Source of the DNA: Acanthaster planci
Taxonomy: Eukaryota > Echinodermata > Asteroidea > Valvatida > Acanthasteridae
Length of the DNA stretch: 64,000 nucleotides
Direction of reading: 5' to 3'
Assembly: GCF_001949145.1 (NCBI RefSeq)
Contig: NW_019091371.1
Span: 1,474,831-1,538,830, forward strand
The position numbers and the translations under genes are program-made. This document shows positions 45,755 to 56,240 of this stretch, piece by piece. The notes beneath the pieces are model-generated. The model made no database searches and was not told where the DNA came from. It saw nothing but the letters and a program-made list of their open reading frames with translations. Positions within the stretch are counted from its first letter, which is position 1, and each line of letters opens with the position of its first letter.

Positions 45755-45775
45755 GAGTTCCAAGGTACATTATAT
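45755..45775. repeat. 21-bp direct repeat, right copy
   Basis: GAGTTCCAAGG followed by TACATTATAT, the partner of 40,651-40,671 in the same orientation. Confidence 0.6.
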
Positions 45776-46480
45776 TGTTAACGTGTAGCACTCACGAATG
45801 GTGAAGACAGGATCATAGAGACCCAAAGAAGAGTGACCACCAGACATCTTTGTCTGCAGAGTGATCTAAGGAGGGATGCACCAACTGAAGAGCCAGAAAG
45901 TTAGCATACACATGGAAGGCGAGAGCCACCACTGAAGCATCTCTGTCTTGACACAAGTGAAGCAGCTGACGGCCCTGTCCAAAGTGGCTTGAAGAACTCC
46001 TAGGACAGACTGTTCGAGCTAGTTGACAGGAAGGTTTTGTACATTTTTTTCATATTCAGAAAAAACGTATGTGAGGTCGTATGTGAGTAATGGAGTACAT
46101 GTTGGGCTATGGTGGAGCGTTTGGGATTTTAAAAAATCTGCTCTGACATAAGCAGCATTCTGATGGCAGAGGCAGACCTCAGCAAAGTTCCCGAGGAAAA
46201 ACAAGGATTTACTAGAGGACCGATGCAGGTAAGATGAGGGCCTTTTAAGAAACTAACAACACTAGCTTAAATTTTTATCTGCCTGGAGGCATTTGGACTC
46301 ATGAAGTATGGACTTGCCAACTTCATACGCGAAGGGATCACTCACGAACAAGGATACATCCCCCTAAAACTCCCTGGAACCAGCAGATGGTCCTCCCAAA
46401 AAGGTTGTCTAGGATCAGACTCCGATGCAAAGAGGTGGCTGAGATCAAACTAAACATAGCCAAACAGCCCAATGTTCATC
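45776..46480 (-). other. Possible DIRS-like ORF1 remnant (copy 4, 5' part)
   Basis: Frames such as CLCHQNAAYVRADFLKSQ and TLDRAVSCFTCVKTEMLQWW are uninterrupted over short distances, but I can link them to DIRS ORF1 only weakly. The position, next to the repeat that also borders the DIRS relic at 39,600-40,650, is the main argument. Confidence 0.3.
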
Positions 46481-46632
46481 TAAAAATTGGGACATGACAG
46501 GCAAAAGACTAGAAAGGAAGGCTAAAATCTTTTGTGAGCGTGTATATGAGTAATGACAAACAAAATGAGATTTTGTTGGCCTTCATAAAAAGAGAGTGTG
46601 GACATTCACTGAAAAATGTAAAATTCACATTA

Positions 46633-46898
46633 GGGTGATTCAATAAATTAGGGGTCATTTTGGGGACATGTTACATGTGAAGCTATTCAACTTTTCTTCA
46701 TGTAAAATTGTAACAACATTATCAAACATTTTGCAGATTGAATAGTATATTGTACACGTCATAAACAATGTAATACCGTTTGATCTACAGATTGTGAACA
46801 GTACTAATATTGATTCCATCCAGAAAAACTGAATGGTTTCATCCGTAACAGAACACCAAAATGTCCCCAAATTGGACCTCTAATTTATATAATCACCC
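46633..46898. mobile_element. MITE, GGGTGATT ends
   Basis: The left end GGGTGATTCAATAAATTAGG and the right end, whose complement is GGGTGATTATATAAATTAGA, both continue to GGGGACAT. The inverted repeats are about 37 bp and the unit 266 bp. A TA precedes the left end, and TA occurs two bases after the right end, which would fit a Tc1/mariner-type MITE. Confidence 0.75.
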
Positions 46899-46899
46899 A

Positions 46900-47760
46900 C
46901 TATCGTACAATTTGTGTTTACATCAGTGCCCTCTTTCAATGAATTAAAAAACAGAAAAAGAGATCCCAAATGAAGAGTGCCCCAACACATGTAATCACAA
47001 CCTAGACAAAGTTCAACCACCAAAGCGTTTGGAACCTAAGCCCAAGAATCCAAAAGTAAGAGGGAAAAATTGGACACCCTTGTACTGTGGCATACATGTA
47101 CATGTAAGTGGGAGTCCAACTTGTCAATAGACAAGGACAGATCTTATGAGCCTTTTTCGGTAAAATTTTCTTCTAAGATGGTGGGTGTTTTGACCTTGGC
47201 AGAAACAGAAGGCATAAAAAATAATGAGCAGGTTGTCAGTTTTTGTGAGGAAGAGGAACTTCTCTTGAAACAGGGCTCTAAGAATGAATTTCTTGAGTAT
47301 CCTTAAAATCGGAACTAAACCCATCAACAGGGATAGTACATTTAGAAAAGGACAAAAACTTGAAGACTTAACTCACTTCAGGTATGACCAGGTAACCTCA
47401 ATGAGAGAGGAAGTGTTGTCCAACTTCATAGTTTTCTAGTGTCTCTTCCTAGATGCTAGAAAACAATGAATACATGTCATCGTGAGTGCAGTGGCCCACA
47501 GATGACCCAGAACAGCTCCCTTTCAGCCAAATTGGAGAAAGGGAGCGAAGGAATGGACATAGTCATGTCTCCTCCTCCTCCAATTCTCGGTGTTTGTAGA
47601 AGTTCAAGAGAACATCAAAATCTAAAGGTTGACGATGGGTTACCACAGGACTGACATTTACTTGTAGATTTCTGAACAAACTTTCCCTTAAGCATGATTA
47701 ACACACATGGTTGAAAGTGTTGGAAATACAGTTGTGTAAACAAGTACTAAGTAACAACAC
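46900..47760. other. No gene recognised
   Basis: Intronic DNA. A 78-codon open frame at 47,070-47,306 has no family motif. Confidence 0.4.
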
Positions 47761-47789
47761 GCAGCTCAGAGAAAATGCATGTACTCAGT

Positions 47790-47940
47790 GGTGCGCACGC
47801 TGGAAAAAAGGGGCAAGCTACACAGGGAATTGTAGGACATGCAGTGTGAGTGGGGTGACGTCATGTCTGTGTTATTTTCAGTGGTTATGCTTGTGCATGT
47901 GCATTTGAAAATGCAAAGGTGGCATACTTTCTGCAATAGA
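47790..47940 (+). repeat. Fragment related to the MITE at 38,541
   Basis: GGGGCAAGCTACACAGGGAA, GTGGGGTGACGTCATG, TGTGTTATTTTCAG and GAAAATGCAAAGGTGG match the centre and one side of the 38,541-38,794 element in inverse orientation. The outer arms are missing. Confidence 0.6.
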
Positions 47941-48004
47941 ATTTGCATGTACATGTGTTACCAATATGAACTCTGCAGCCACTTTTGTAAGTGCATTGTA
48001 CATA

Positions 48005-49666
48005 CAGTTGTGCTCAAAATTATTCATACCCTTTGAAAAATAACATACTTTTCTAATTTCTTCCTTTTGTACTTCCACTATATCTTTTGTCTATTTGTTG
48101 CAATACACAAACCCACACGCATGTTGGCTAAACCTCATTTGCATAATAAAAGATACGGCCCAGGTTTCTTTTTTGCTCCTGGTCAAAAGTATTCATACCC
48201 CAGACAAAATCTCAATGCTTATTTTCATTTTCTATGACTGCAAGCATCGTTGGCATGAAGCTATTTCAAGATGTTCCAGGAGAATAAATACCTTCTCTTG
48301 ATGACACTGTGTTCAAGATTCTGATGAAATGCCATCTCCTTCAGTGAGTATAAAAAGAAGAAAAGTTTTCAGATCATTCTCAGTTACTCGTCACCATGGC
48401 CAAGAAGGAACTCAGTGAGGATATAAGCCAGCATATTGTGAATGCCCATACAGAAGGCAAAGGCTACAAGGCAATTTCCAAGCAATATGAGGTCCCTGTT
48501 GCAACAGTTCAGAGTATCATCAGGAAGCATAAGAAGTTCAACACAGTGAAAAACCTTAATGGGTGTTGCAGGAAGTAAAAGGTATCGCCTAGGCTTGCCA
48601 GAAAAATCTGCTGGGAGGCTAGTAACAACCCACAGATCACAACCAATGCCCTAACTGATACCCCTGGCAAGGCAGGGTTTCACGAGCAACCATCCAGCGA
48701 GTATTGCACAAATGAGGCCTCAACGGACGCAGGCCAAGGAAGACACCACTACTGAAGGAGAAACATAAGGAGAATCGTCTGACATTTGCAAGAGCACATC
48801 TGAACCAAGATTCTAAATGTACATTTTGGTCATGGGTCCTGTGGTCTGATGAGACAAGGATGGAGTTGTTTGGCCACATGGATATTGCCTACATCTGGAG
48901 GAAGCAAGGAAAAGCATACAAGCTGAAGAACACAGACCCAACCGTAAAGCATGGTGGTGGCATCATAATGCTTTGGGGATGCGTCTCTGCTAGTGGCACT
49001 GGGAACCTCATTAAGATCCAGGGCATCGTGGAAAAGGAGGATTACATCAAGATCCTCAATAACGATGTGAAAGCGTCTGCTGAGAAACTCCAACTTGGAC
49101 GTCATTGGACGTACCAACAGGACAACGACCCTAAGTACACCACCAAGGTAGTAAAGCAGTGGTTCAAGGACAATGGTGTCCATGTACTGGAATGGCCAAG
49201 TCAAAGTCCTGACCTAGACTAAATCCAATATGGCAATAGAGAATCTGTGGAGGGAGCTGAAGACCAGAGTGATGGCCAGGAGACCATCCAACCTCACCCA
49301 GCTGGAGGCTTTCTACAAGGAAGAGTGGGCCAACATCCCACAGGAGACATAAAGAAAGCTTGTGAACACTTATAGGAACTGTCTTGAGGCAGTCATCAAG
49401 AACGAAGATCACGTTGTCGACTATTAAGAAGAGACTTTGGACTATGTAAACCTGGGGTATAAATAATGTTTACTAGGAGCGAAAAGAAACCCGGGCCATA
49501 TCTATTGTTATGCAAATGAAGTTTAGCTAACACAAATGTGTTTGTGTATTGCAAAAAAAATAGACAAAAGATACAGTGAAAGTACCAACATAATAGATTT
49601 TAAAAATGAAGAATTTAGAAAAGGATGTTATTTTCCAAAGGGTTTAAATAATTTTGAGCACAACTG
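48005..49666 (+). mobile_element. Tc1-like DNA transposon, nearly complete
   Basis: The ends are inverted repeats starting CAGTTGTGCTCAAAATTATT and ACCCTTTG, about 200 bp with gaps, over a length of 1,662 bp. A TA flanks the left end, while the right flank is CA, so one side of the expected TA duplication has mutated. The transposase sits in the middle. This is the classical Tc1/mariner architecture with long ends. Confidence 0.95.
48396..49425 (+). pseudogene. Tc1 transposase, frameshifted
   Basis: The start MAKKELSEDISQHIVNAHTE and YKAISKQYEVPVATVQSII give the paired-type helix-turn-helix DNA-binding domain. The catalytic domain has VLWSDETRMELFG (Asp at 48,848-48,850), QQDNDPKYTTK (Asp at 49,121-49,123) and [10 protein letters not shown] (Glu at 49,239-49,241). 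A 13-bp insertion between the second Asp and the Glu shifts the frame and creates the stop at 49,220; without it the spacing would be the D34E of Tc1 enzymes. Further breaks lie between 48,575 and 48,730, and a stop follows IPQET near 49,350. Confidence 0.9.
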
Positions 49667-50750
49667 CATATGTACAACTGCTTGCCACAAACATCTTTTG
49701 CAGCATAACAGAGCATATCCGTCAGAATGCGCTAATCTTACAGACCTAGAGTGGACTTGTGAACAAAAGATGTCCACACGATGCAGGAAAAGAAGACGTT
49801 CTATGGACTCACACACGTCCACAGGACGTTTCCCCTTCTCAGAAAAAGAAGTTTAGAGGCATTTTGGGGTTGGGGTCATCAGTCGTAAAAGGAAGAGGAA
49901 TCGTCAAGGAAACCTTGTACAAAAAGCCAGCTGAAAATCATGTTGCCAGTTCAAGAAAAACAAGTATTTTCACTGAGTTTTCTTAACTGCAAGAAAAAAA
50001 ACACAGTATTTGTACTTGACTTATTAATGATATGTACCTCATCCACATATTCTTGCCTTTACTTGGCCAAGAGCACATTAGAGAGTAGTTTACCCTGCAC
50101 TCCGAACTACATGATAGCATCATCATTCTAATATGTCAGGGACATGTGGCCCAGAATGAAAAATTAAAATTTTGGTGCAATCCCAAATCACAAAATTAAC
50201 ACAGACGCAATGGGCCACACACCTGCAGTATATAGGCCTATATCACAGTAACAAAATTCCAACATTACAAATACATGTACATGTATAAGTTGAAGAGGAC
50301 TTCACAATTAATGGAGGATAGGCTTTGATGTGTCATCACAGTCAAATGGATAATTGCCATAAATCCCAAGCACATGTGCAAGGGATTTATTATTGAATTT
50401 ATTACCTGATGCCTTTTCAGAACAAATCAGCGGCTTGCAAGAATTGCAATTCATTGCCGCAAGACTATGAGAGGCCTGCAAATGCTGAGATGAGATCTAT
50501 CTACCAATGAACAGAAGAGCACCCTCTCCAAAGAAGAGAAAGTCCCTGTGCCTCTTCAAATTAGTTTGTGCCCACACAAGTTTTGATTAGGACCACACAT
50601 TCCAAGCTGTTGTTTGTATATATTCGGCACTCCTTATGCAAAAGGAACATAAGCCTGAGCATGAAAGTGAGAGCTGTTGCCTATAGGAACGTAGAAATGC
50701 ACTGCAACTGTTCCAGCTCCGAGTAGCATAATTGATTGTTTGGAATAAAA
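49667..50750. other. No gene recognised
   Basis: Intronic DNA with ACATGTACATGT motifs (50,270). Short frames only. Confidence 0.4.
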
Positions 50751-50757
50751 TGACATA

Positions 50758-51335
50758 CCAAACTGGGATCCCAATGGGATGTCATTTGCACAAAAGTGGG
50801 ATCCCCCTTGGGATGTCACTTTCATCCAACTGGAATCCCAGTTGGATTGTCAGTTGCATCAAACTGAGATGCCAGTGGGATGTCAGTTGCGTCAACCTGG
50901 GATATATCAGTGGGATGTGACTGGAATCCCACCATGATACCGGCTATCCCACGCAACTCCCGACAAAAATTCCAGGTGGGATCCCACCCTATCCCAGCGG
51001 GATCCCACCCTATCTCAGCGGGATCCCACCCTATCCCAGCAGGATCCCGCCAGATCACATTGGGTTCTGGGTGGGATTGCACTGGGATCCCAGATCCCAC
51101 TGGGATCCCACTGATATCCCAATCCAGGCGGGATCCCACCGTAAACGAGATGGGATTCCACCCTGAGATTCAAGTGGGATTCCATCCCGCATCCCGGTAG
51201 GATCCCATCCCGCATCCAGAGGGATTCCCTGTGGGATCCCAGTAACTATCCCAACAAAAATTCCTGGTGGGATTCCACCTGACATCCCGGTGGGATCTCA
51301 GAGGGATTCCCACTGGGATCCCAGTCACTTTTTTT
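50758..51335. repeat. GGGATCCCA-rich degenerate minisatellite
   Basis: About 580 bp consist largely of variants of TGGGATCCCA, GGGATGTCAGT and GGGATTCCA on both strands. The most regular part is three 21-bp units at about 50,978-51,050 (GGGATCCCACCCTATCCCAGC). Translations are repetitive (GIPVGS, GIGWDPA), which explains the long open frames on the minus strand. The self-complementary core means the array can fold into many small hairpins. Confidence 0.85.
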
Positions 51336-51569
51336 CTGGGGATGATATACCTGTAGGTAAAAAAAAAATGACACGGTCTTTGAGTTTGATGTGCAATGTG
51401 ATCAAATGCATACCACACCAAATGCACAATTCCTATTATACAATCTCACAAAGTACTTTATAAGATGCAATTATTGCATTGCAAACCTGTCAAGTTTTAC
51501 CTTGGGTGTTTTACCCTTCACTCACATATATTTCCAAACATTACATATTCTGTGATGTCTGAGGTTTAA

Positions 51570-51637
51570 TCAAGTGGGACCGGAACCCACATCTTCCTGC
51601 TTATTGGTGTTAACATTTTACCACTTGACCAATGAAT
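51570..51637 (-). mobile_element. tRNA-derived SINE head (remnant)
   Basis: The minus strand has an A box TGGTCAAGTGG (51,621-51,631) and a B box GGTTCCGGTCC (51,577-51,587), joined by TAAGCAGGA also present in the SINE at 63,480. The sequence is tRNA-like but its arms pair poorly, so it is not a tRNA gene. It lies about 100 bp from a GART exon. Confidence 0.6.
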
Positions 51638-51740
51638 CTGTTAGGGTCTGCTTCAAGTCAGATGAGTAGAAGGTGCCACAAGTAAACATGTAATGAGATC
51701 AGAGGGATATCAATTGAAAAAGGATGCTCTAAGAACTTAC

Positions 51741-51939
51741 CAAGTAGAGCACACCCAGCCATCTTGCATCCTTCAGCTATTCCACTGATGACATCCCTTG
51801 CAACATGCACATCCAACTTGCCACAGGCAAAGTAGTCCAAGAAGAACAGTGCCTCTGCACCATGTGCAAGAACATCATTGACACACATAGCAACCAAATC
51901 AATACCAATGGTCCCATGAAGGTTGCAGGACTGGGCAAT
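51741..51939 (-). CDS. GART: GART exon: AIRS domain, second part
   Basis: The translation begins [15 protein letters not shown] and continues [20 protein letters not shown] and YFACGKLDV, ending GCALLG. VAMCVNDxxxxGAEPLFFLDYF is a hallmark of AIRS. The acceptor is CCAATGTCAG and the donor is CTTG followed by GTAAGT. The exon starts in phase 0 and ends after one base of a Gly codon. A tRNA-like SINE remnant lies about 100 bp downstream in the following intron. Confidence 0.95.
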
Positions 51940-52260
51940 CTGACATTGGGAACAAATAACTTTGTGTAAGATTGTATGTGTATGCTTTTGTCAAAATATT
52001 AAAAAACAACTCAATATCGCACCCATTTCTAGAAAGAGTTTAATTTTACATAGTTTCCAGCTTCAACATAGGAGTGTGAACATTTCACATGTATACTTCT
52101 TATTAAATGGTGATGGTGCTGTATCTGGCTTCAAGTATTACATTCTGATAAGGACATCTTGTTTGGGGGACAATAGTTTTTCTTTCTCTTTACAAATCAC
52201 AAGAACCACTATGGGCTAATGTTAAAAGGATCTCAAGACAACGTTCAGAGAAGTACACAT

Positions 52261-52375
52261 TGATATCAATCCCACTCTATAAATATAACAATCACACCCC
52301 ACAAATACATCAATCACACCCCCATAAATATATCAATCCCACCCCATAAATACATCAATCACACCCTATAAAGTA
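52261..52375. repeat. Short tandem repeat, 22-25 bp unit
   Basis: About five diverged copies of ATCAATCACACCCCATAAATAC between 52,261 and 52,375. Confidence 0.8.
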
Positions 52376-53030
52376 TAACTGCAGTCCCTGCTACACAGGC
52401 TTTTTTATTTCTTATAGCAGCTCAGTTTGGACCATCCACAGTCCTTTGTATTTTGGGTGAATCCCCTGTTGTTAACTAGGTTGAAATATGGTTGTCAGAT
52501 TACTCTGGTCAACTGTAATACTAACAGAATGCAATTACATTAATTAACATTTCTTTCATTCCTTATTAATGAATTATCAATGGCTCAATGACAACTCAAT
52601 GTTTTACTCACTGTATTAACCATTCAAAGACTTGTCATTTTTTAGTTTCAAGTTTCATTTCATGACAGTAACATTTTCAACAATCAGCATATGGCACTGA
52701 AAGTGCAAATGTGTAGGAAACAAGAGGTCATGCAGTGTTAACGTACATTATGCAGTGCTCAATTAGCAACAAAAGTAGTACACCACTAATGCTGCATCCT
52801 AAACATTACCAAAAAAGAACAACTTCTAGTACTTTGAATGTTTTGAACCAAAGAATGACTCATCCCCTGCTTTGAAATGTTGCATAAACAAAGCAAGCAT
52901 GAGGTGTAATTGTCTAGGTTTTCAAAATTTTCTAACCGCTGTACTGGTCGTACTTGGGACACGTAGAAAATAATTATATAAATTATCAACTGAACTGATA
53001 GAAATTTATTTCTTTCATTATTATTATTTA
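52376..53030. other. No gene recognised
   Basis: AT-rich intronic DNA without recognisable coding sequence or repeats. Confidence 0.4.
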
Positions 53031-53036
53031 TTTATC

Positions 53037-53250
53037 CTGGGGAAACCTCTCAGTGAAACACTGATTTCCAGAGGTGCCCAGCAATTACAATAAAATCAGT
53101 TAAATCCATCAAATATGATAAAATACTAAAAATCCAAAATTCAACTGAACTACTTAAAAACCAAAAATTAAAATCCATTCTCATTTACGCTGGAGAGACC
53201 TTTCAGTGAAACACCGTTTTCCAAAGATGCCCAGCAATTACAACGAAATC
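53037..53250. repeat. Two direct copies of a 60-bp segment
   Basis: 53,037-53,097 and 53,190-53,250 share CAGTGAAACAC followed by TTTCCA and GATGCCCAGCAATTACAA-type words. They probably belong to the 3' untranslated part of the LINE whose endonuclease lies upstream at 53,335-53,850. Confidence 0.65.
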
Positions 53251-53334
53251 CATAAAAACAATAGTTGATACAATGATCTCAACAAAAGTAAATAGCAAAT
53301 TTCTTGTTGCTAGATTATCAACCCTGTTTTTTAT

Positions 53335-53850
53335 GTGACGGAACTTAACCCATTCAACTTAGGATTTAGTAATTTAAGCGCTAAATTTAATTTGCTCCAC
53401 TTGCTTTCATAGAATACAATACTTATCATACAGCCAATAAGGAATCCTATGGGACAGTTTACTTTGTTAAAAAGGAGCATGCTTGTTACATATTTGGCCA
53501 AAATTTCCTCAAAGATTTTCCAGGCTGCGTCAGGACTAGCAGCCTTTCCAAGATCTCTCCAGGAGATAGCCCCCAGATCAAAAGTTTATTTCGTTGAATG
53601 ATCAATATAATTTAGCCCTAATTGTACGAACAAGCCCCTTAGGAAGTTTAATTGCTTTACGAACCAAACATAATGAGTGATCAATAGTGATCGATGCTAA
53701 AACACCATTGCATGAGTACATATGGGGACAGGTAGTCCAGTCATGATTGATAAGTGTTTCTGAAGTATCAGTAACCCTGGTACGATTTGAGATGATTTGT
53801 GTTAAATGCCTATCTGACATTCATCCATACACTTTCTTCCATTGCCAGTC
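53335..53850 (-). pseudogene. LINE endonuclease fragment
   Basis: The frame reads RHLTQIISNRTRVTDTSETL, then GVLASITIDHSLCLVRKAIK and LPKGLVRTIRAKLY; further on come SPDAAWKIFEEIL fragments. This matches the C-terminal third of an APE-type endonuclease of CR1/RTE-like LINEs (TRVT...SLIDH...SDHSLV...R.K). Part of the open frame at 53,602-53,820 is free of stops. Confidence 0.75.
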
Positions 53851-54153
53851 ACTCGGTTTGAGAGCATCGCACACAAATGAATCCTCCCTGTGCTCTTGAG
53901 GCTGCACAGTGTCCTATTATCTCATCCAGCACAAGTTCCAGTTCCTCCAAAAACGGTTAAAAACATTAAGACCGTAAACAACAAGCAACCCTTTTTAGGT
54001 CCACACTACTTCCCCCTGCAAAGGGGAGGGGCGTTGAAAAGGTCGCCTAAATTTGTCTGCCTCAAAGAAATGTCTTGGCAGGTAGCCACGCCTGCTGGAC
54101 CATTCCCTCCTAAGTGGCCAAAACATGAATATGAAGAAATGTAACATTTAAGT

Positions 54154-55330
54154 CGCAGCGTGGAACGTCCGCACCATGCTCGACTCCATCCTCCATACAG
54201 AGAGACTGGCTAGATGTACTGCTGCAGCCACCATCCTTTTCTGCGAAAGATTTCCACATGGGCATGGTGTTGGTCTTCTATATGGGCTTGATGGAAGTCT
54301 CTTCAACTTGCGCCATCTCCAAGCCCGAACAAAGGTCTTGCACGACGAAGCATTTCAGCTTCAGTACGTGAACAACTGCATACTCATCTCACACTCTTCT
54401 AAAGACCTACAAGAAGCAATGTCATCTACGACACATATAGCACTCTTGGACTTGTCATCAACACCCACAAAACTGAAGTAATGTACCGATGGTCTGGTAG
54501 TGCCCCACATGTGGACCCTGTTATGAATATCGCCGGAACTGAATTCAAGATCTCTCTTCAGTTCAACTGCCTTGGTCATGCGCTGTCGGCCAATTGCTCT
54601 GTTGATGAGGTGAACCGGAGAATCAACAAGGCATCAGCGTCCTTTGGTATGATCTCAAAGTGAGTGATCCCGAACCACAACCTCTGACTTGCAACGAAGA
54701 TTACCGTGTACCGAGCTATCTATCTCAACATGCTGCTGTATGGGTGCAAAACCCTCACCCTGTACCAGAAACACATCAAGCTCCTTGAAGCCTTCCAAAT
54801 GCAGTGCATCAAAAAAAATTCTGGGCCTTACTTGGCAAGACCGTGTGCCTCACAATGACATGCTGGAGTGTGCCGGGATTTCAAGCATCGATGTCTCCTC
54901 CATGGCAGACAGCTGAGATAGTTGGGGCACGTGCTCTGAATGCCCGTTACTTTTCTGTAAAAAAATGCACCTTCTATGGACAACTGTCAGAGGGGAGATG
55001 CACCTATGGCAGCTCAAAAAAGAGGTTTAAAGACCAAGCCAAGAAGACACTGAAGAGCTTCAACATCGACTCAGACCATCTCCAAGCCGTAGTTGCTGCC
55101 AGAGCTGGGTGGTACGCTGCCTGCCATCGAGGAACTGCCCAGTTCGAGATGGAACGAACTCGACAATGAAATGAGTGTTGTGTCAGCATTATGAGGCAGC
55201 GCTTCAACCCGCTCCGCCACTGGCACTGGACCTCCAATGCCTCAAGTGTGGGCGGCAATGCCGTTCCCACATTGGCCTTCACAGTTACCAATGCAACCGC
55301 CGTCCGAGACCACTGTGAGGGTATCTGTCA
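54154..55330 (+). pseudogene. Internally deleted non-LTR retrotransposon (family B)
   Basis: It begins as endonuclease (AAWNVRTMLDSILHTERLAR) and within ten residues becomes late reverse transcriptase (LLYGLDGSLFNLRHLQARTK), so about 1.5 kb is deleted. The RT box reads YVNN instead of YADD. It then has INTHKTEVMYRWS, YLNMLLYGCKTLTLYQKHIK, ILGLTWQDRVPHNDML and the zinc-finger-like C-terminus CLKCGRQCRSHIGLHSYQC (about 55,240-55,300). Several frameshifts occur. Confidence 0.85.
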
Positions 55331-55980
55331 TCATCGACCCACCATGGATTTTCAAGGTAAAGTAAGCAAATATGACGAGTTGTGAAAGACCCAGTTTAAC
55401 CACTTGCTGCCGGATTGTTTGAAAAATGCAGTGCACATAATCGGGACTTTTTCAAGATTTTTCAGTTTTCAAAATTCTTCAAAAATTCATCATTTAAATG
55501 AATGGACATTTACACCCACACGAATTACCATTACTCTGGTGGCCATTCTAGTCTGACAGACAAATTTATTGATGCCTGAATACTTCAGCCAGGCCTGCAG
55601 CCTTGGAAAAGGAGCCCAGATTGTGTGGTGTTGTGTAACTTTCTTTTGTTCACGAACCTGGCACAGTGCGCTGCTGCTGCTGCTGACCTCTTTTCAATAG
55701 GGGCTGATTAGTGAGCAGCAGTGCTGTGAGGCTCATCACTGTAGTGGTGGAGAGCTTTTGTCCCTGGTGGTAATCCACTTGCTCTAAATGCCCCAAACCA
55801 TGGTATACTGTTTCAAAACGAGGACAGATGATCTCCCCTATTGAGTGAAAAAATGTCGGTAATGGCCAGCAGCCATTGTATACATGTATAGCCATGTTTG
55901 TTGCACTTCGCTAATGAAATTGTTTGATGGAAACCTGATGTAGTATTAATGTGAAAATATATGTGCAGAGGCGACACAAC
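55331..55980. repeat. Unassigned DNA with a repeat shared with 57,430-57,530
   Basis: GAAAAAATGTCGGTAATG followed by CCCAGCAGC-type words, preceded by TGTTTCAAAAC, occur at 55,810-55,880 and 57,448-57,520 in the same orientation. A short CTG run lies at 55,671. Confidence 0.5.
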
Positions 55981-55981
55981 C

Positions 55982-56231
55982 TACGGACGTATATAAAAAA
56001 ATCTGGACTCGCAATGCCCTTGATCAGCTTATAGAGATCATTGAATCCACTAGCAGCCATTTTACCGAGCCGAATACAAAGCTTGCCCAGCAATGCCCGC
56101 CTTTGTTCTCCCTGGCGTCAATGGTAGCGAGCCAACCCTCGCATTTGTATGCGGCTCGGTAAAATGGCCGCTGGTTGGCTTCTATTTCATACAAAGGTGT
56201 TGCAAGTCCAGGTTTTTTAACATACGTCCGT
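55982..56231. mobile_element. 250-bp MITE with 9-bp target duplication
   Basis: Terminal inverted repeats of about 40 bp (ACGGACGTATRTWAAAAAAY then CTGGACTYGCAA) bound the element. The identical 9-bp word GACACAACC flanks it at 55,973-55,981 and 56,232-56,240. A second, inner inverted repeat (GCCATTTTACCGAGCCG at 56,055-56,071 and its inverse) lies inside. A 9-bp duplication is typical of Mutator-like elements. Confidence 0.9.
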
Positions 56232-56240
56232 GACACAACC

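Noticed and set aside
50822-51285. Long minus-strand open frames full of GIPVGS and GWDPA motifs
   Set aside because: They are translations of the GGGATCCC minisatellite; the frames are open only because the repeat unit lacks stop codons.
51570-51637. tRNA gene
   Set aside because: B box deviates (GGTTCCGGTCC) and the arms do not form a cloverleaf.
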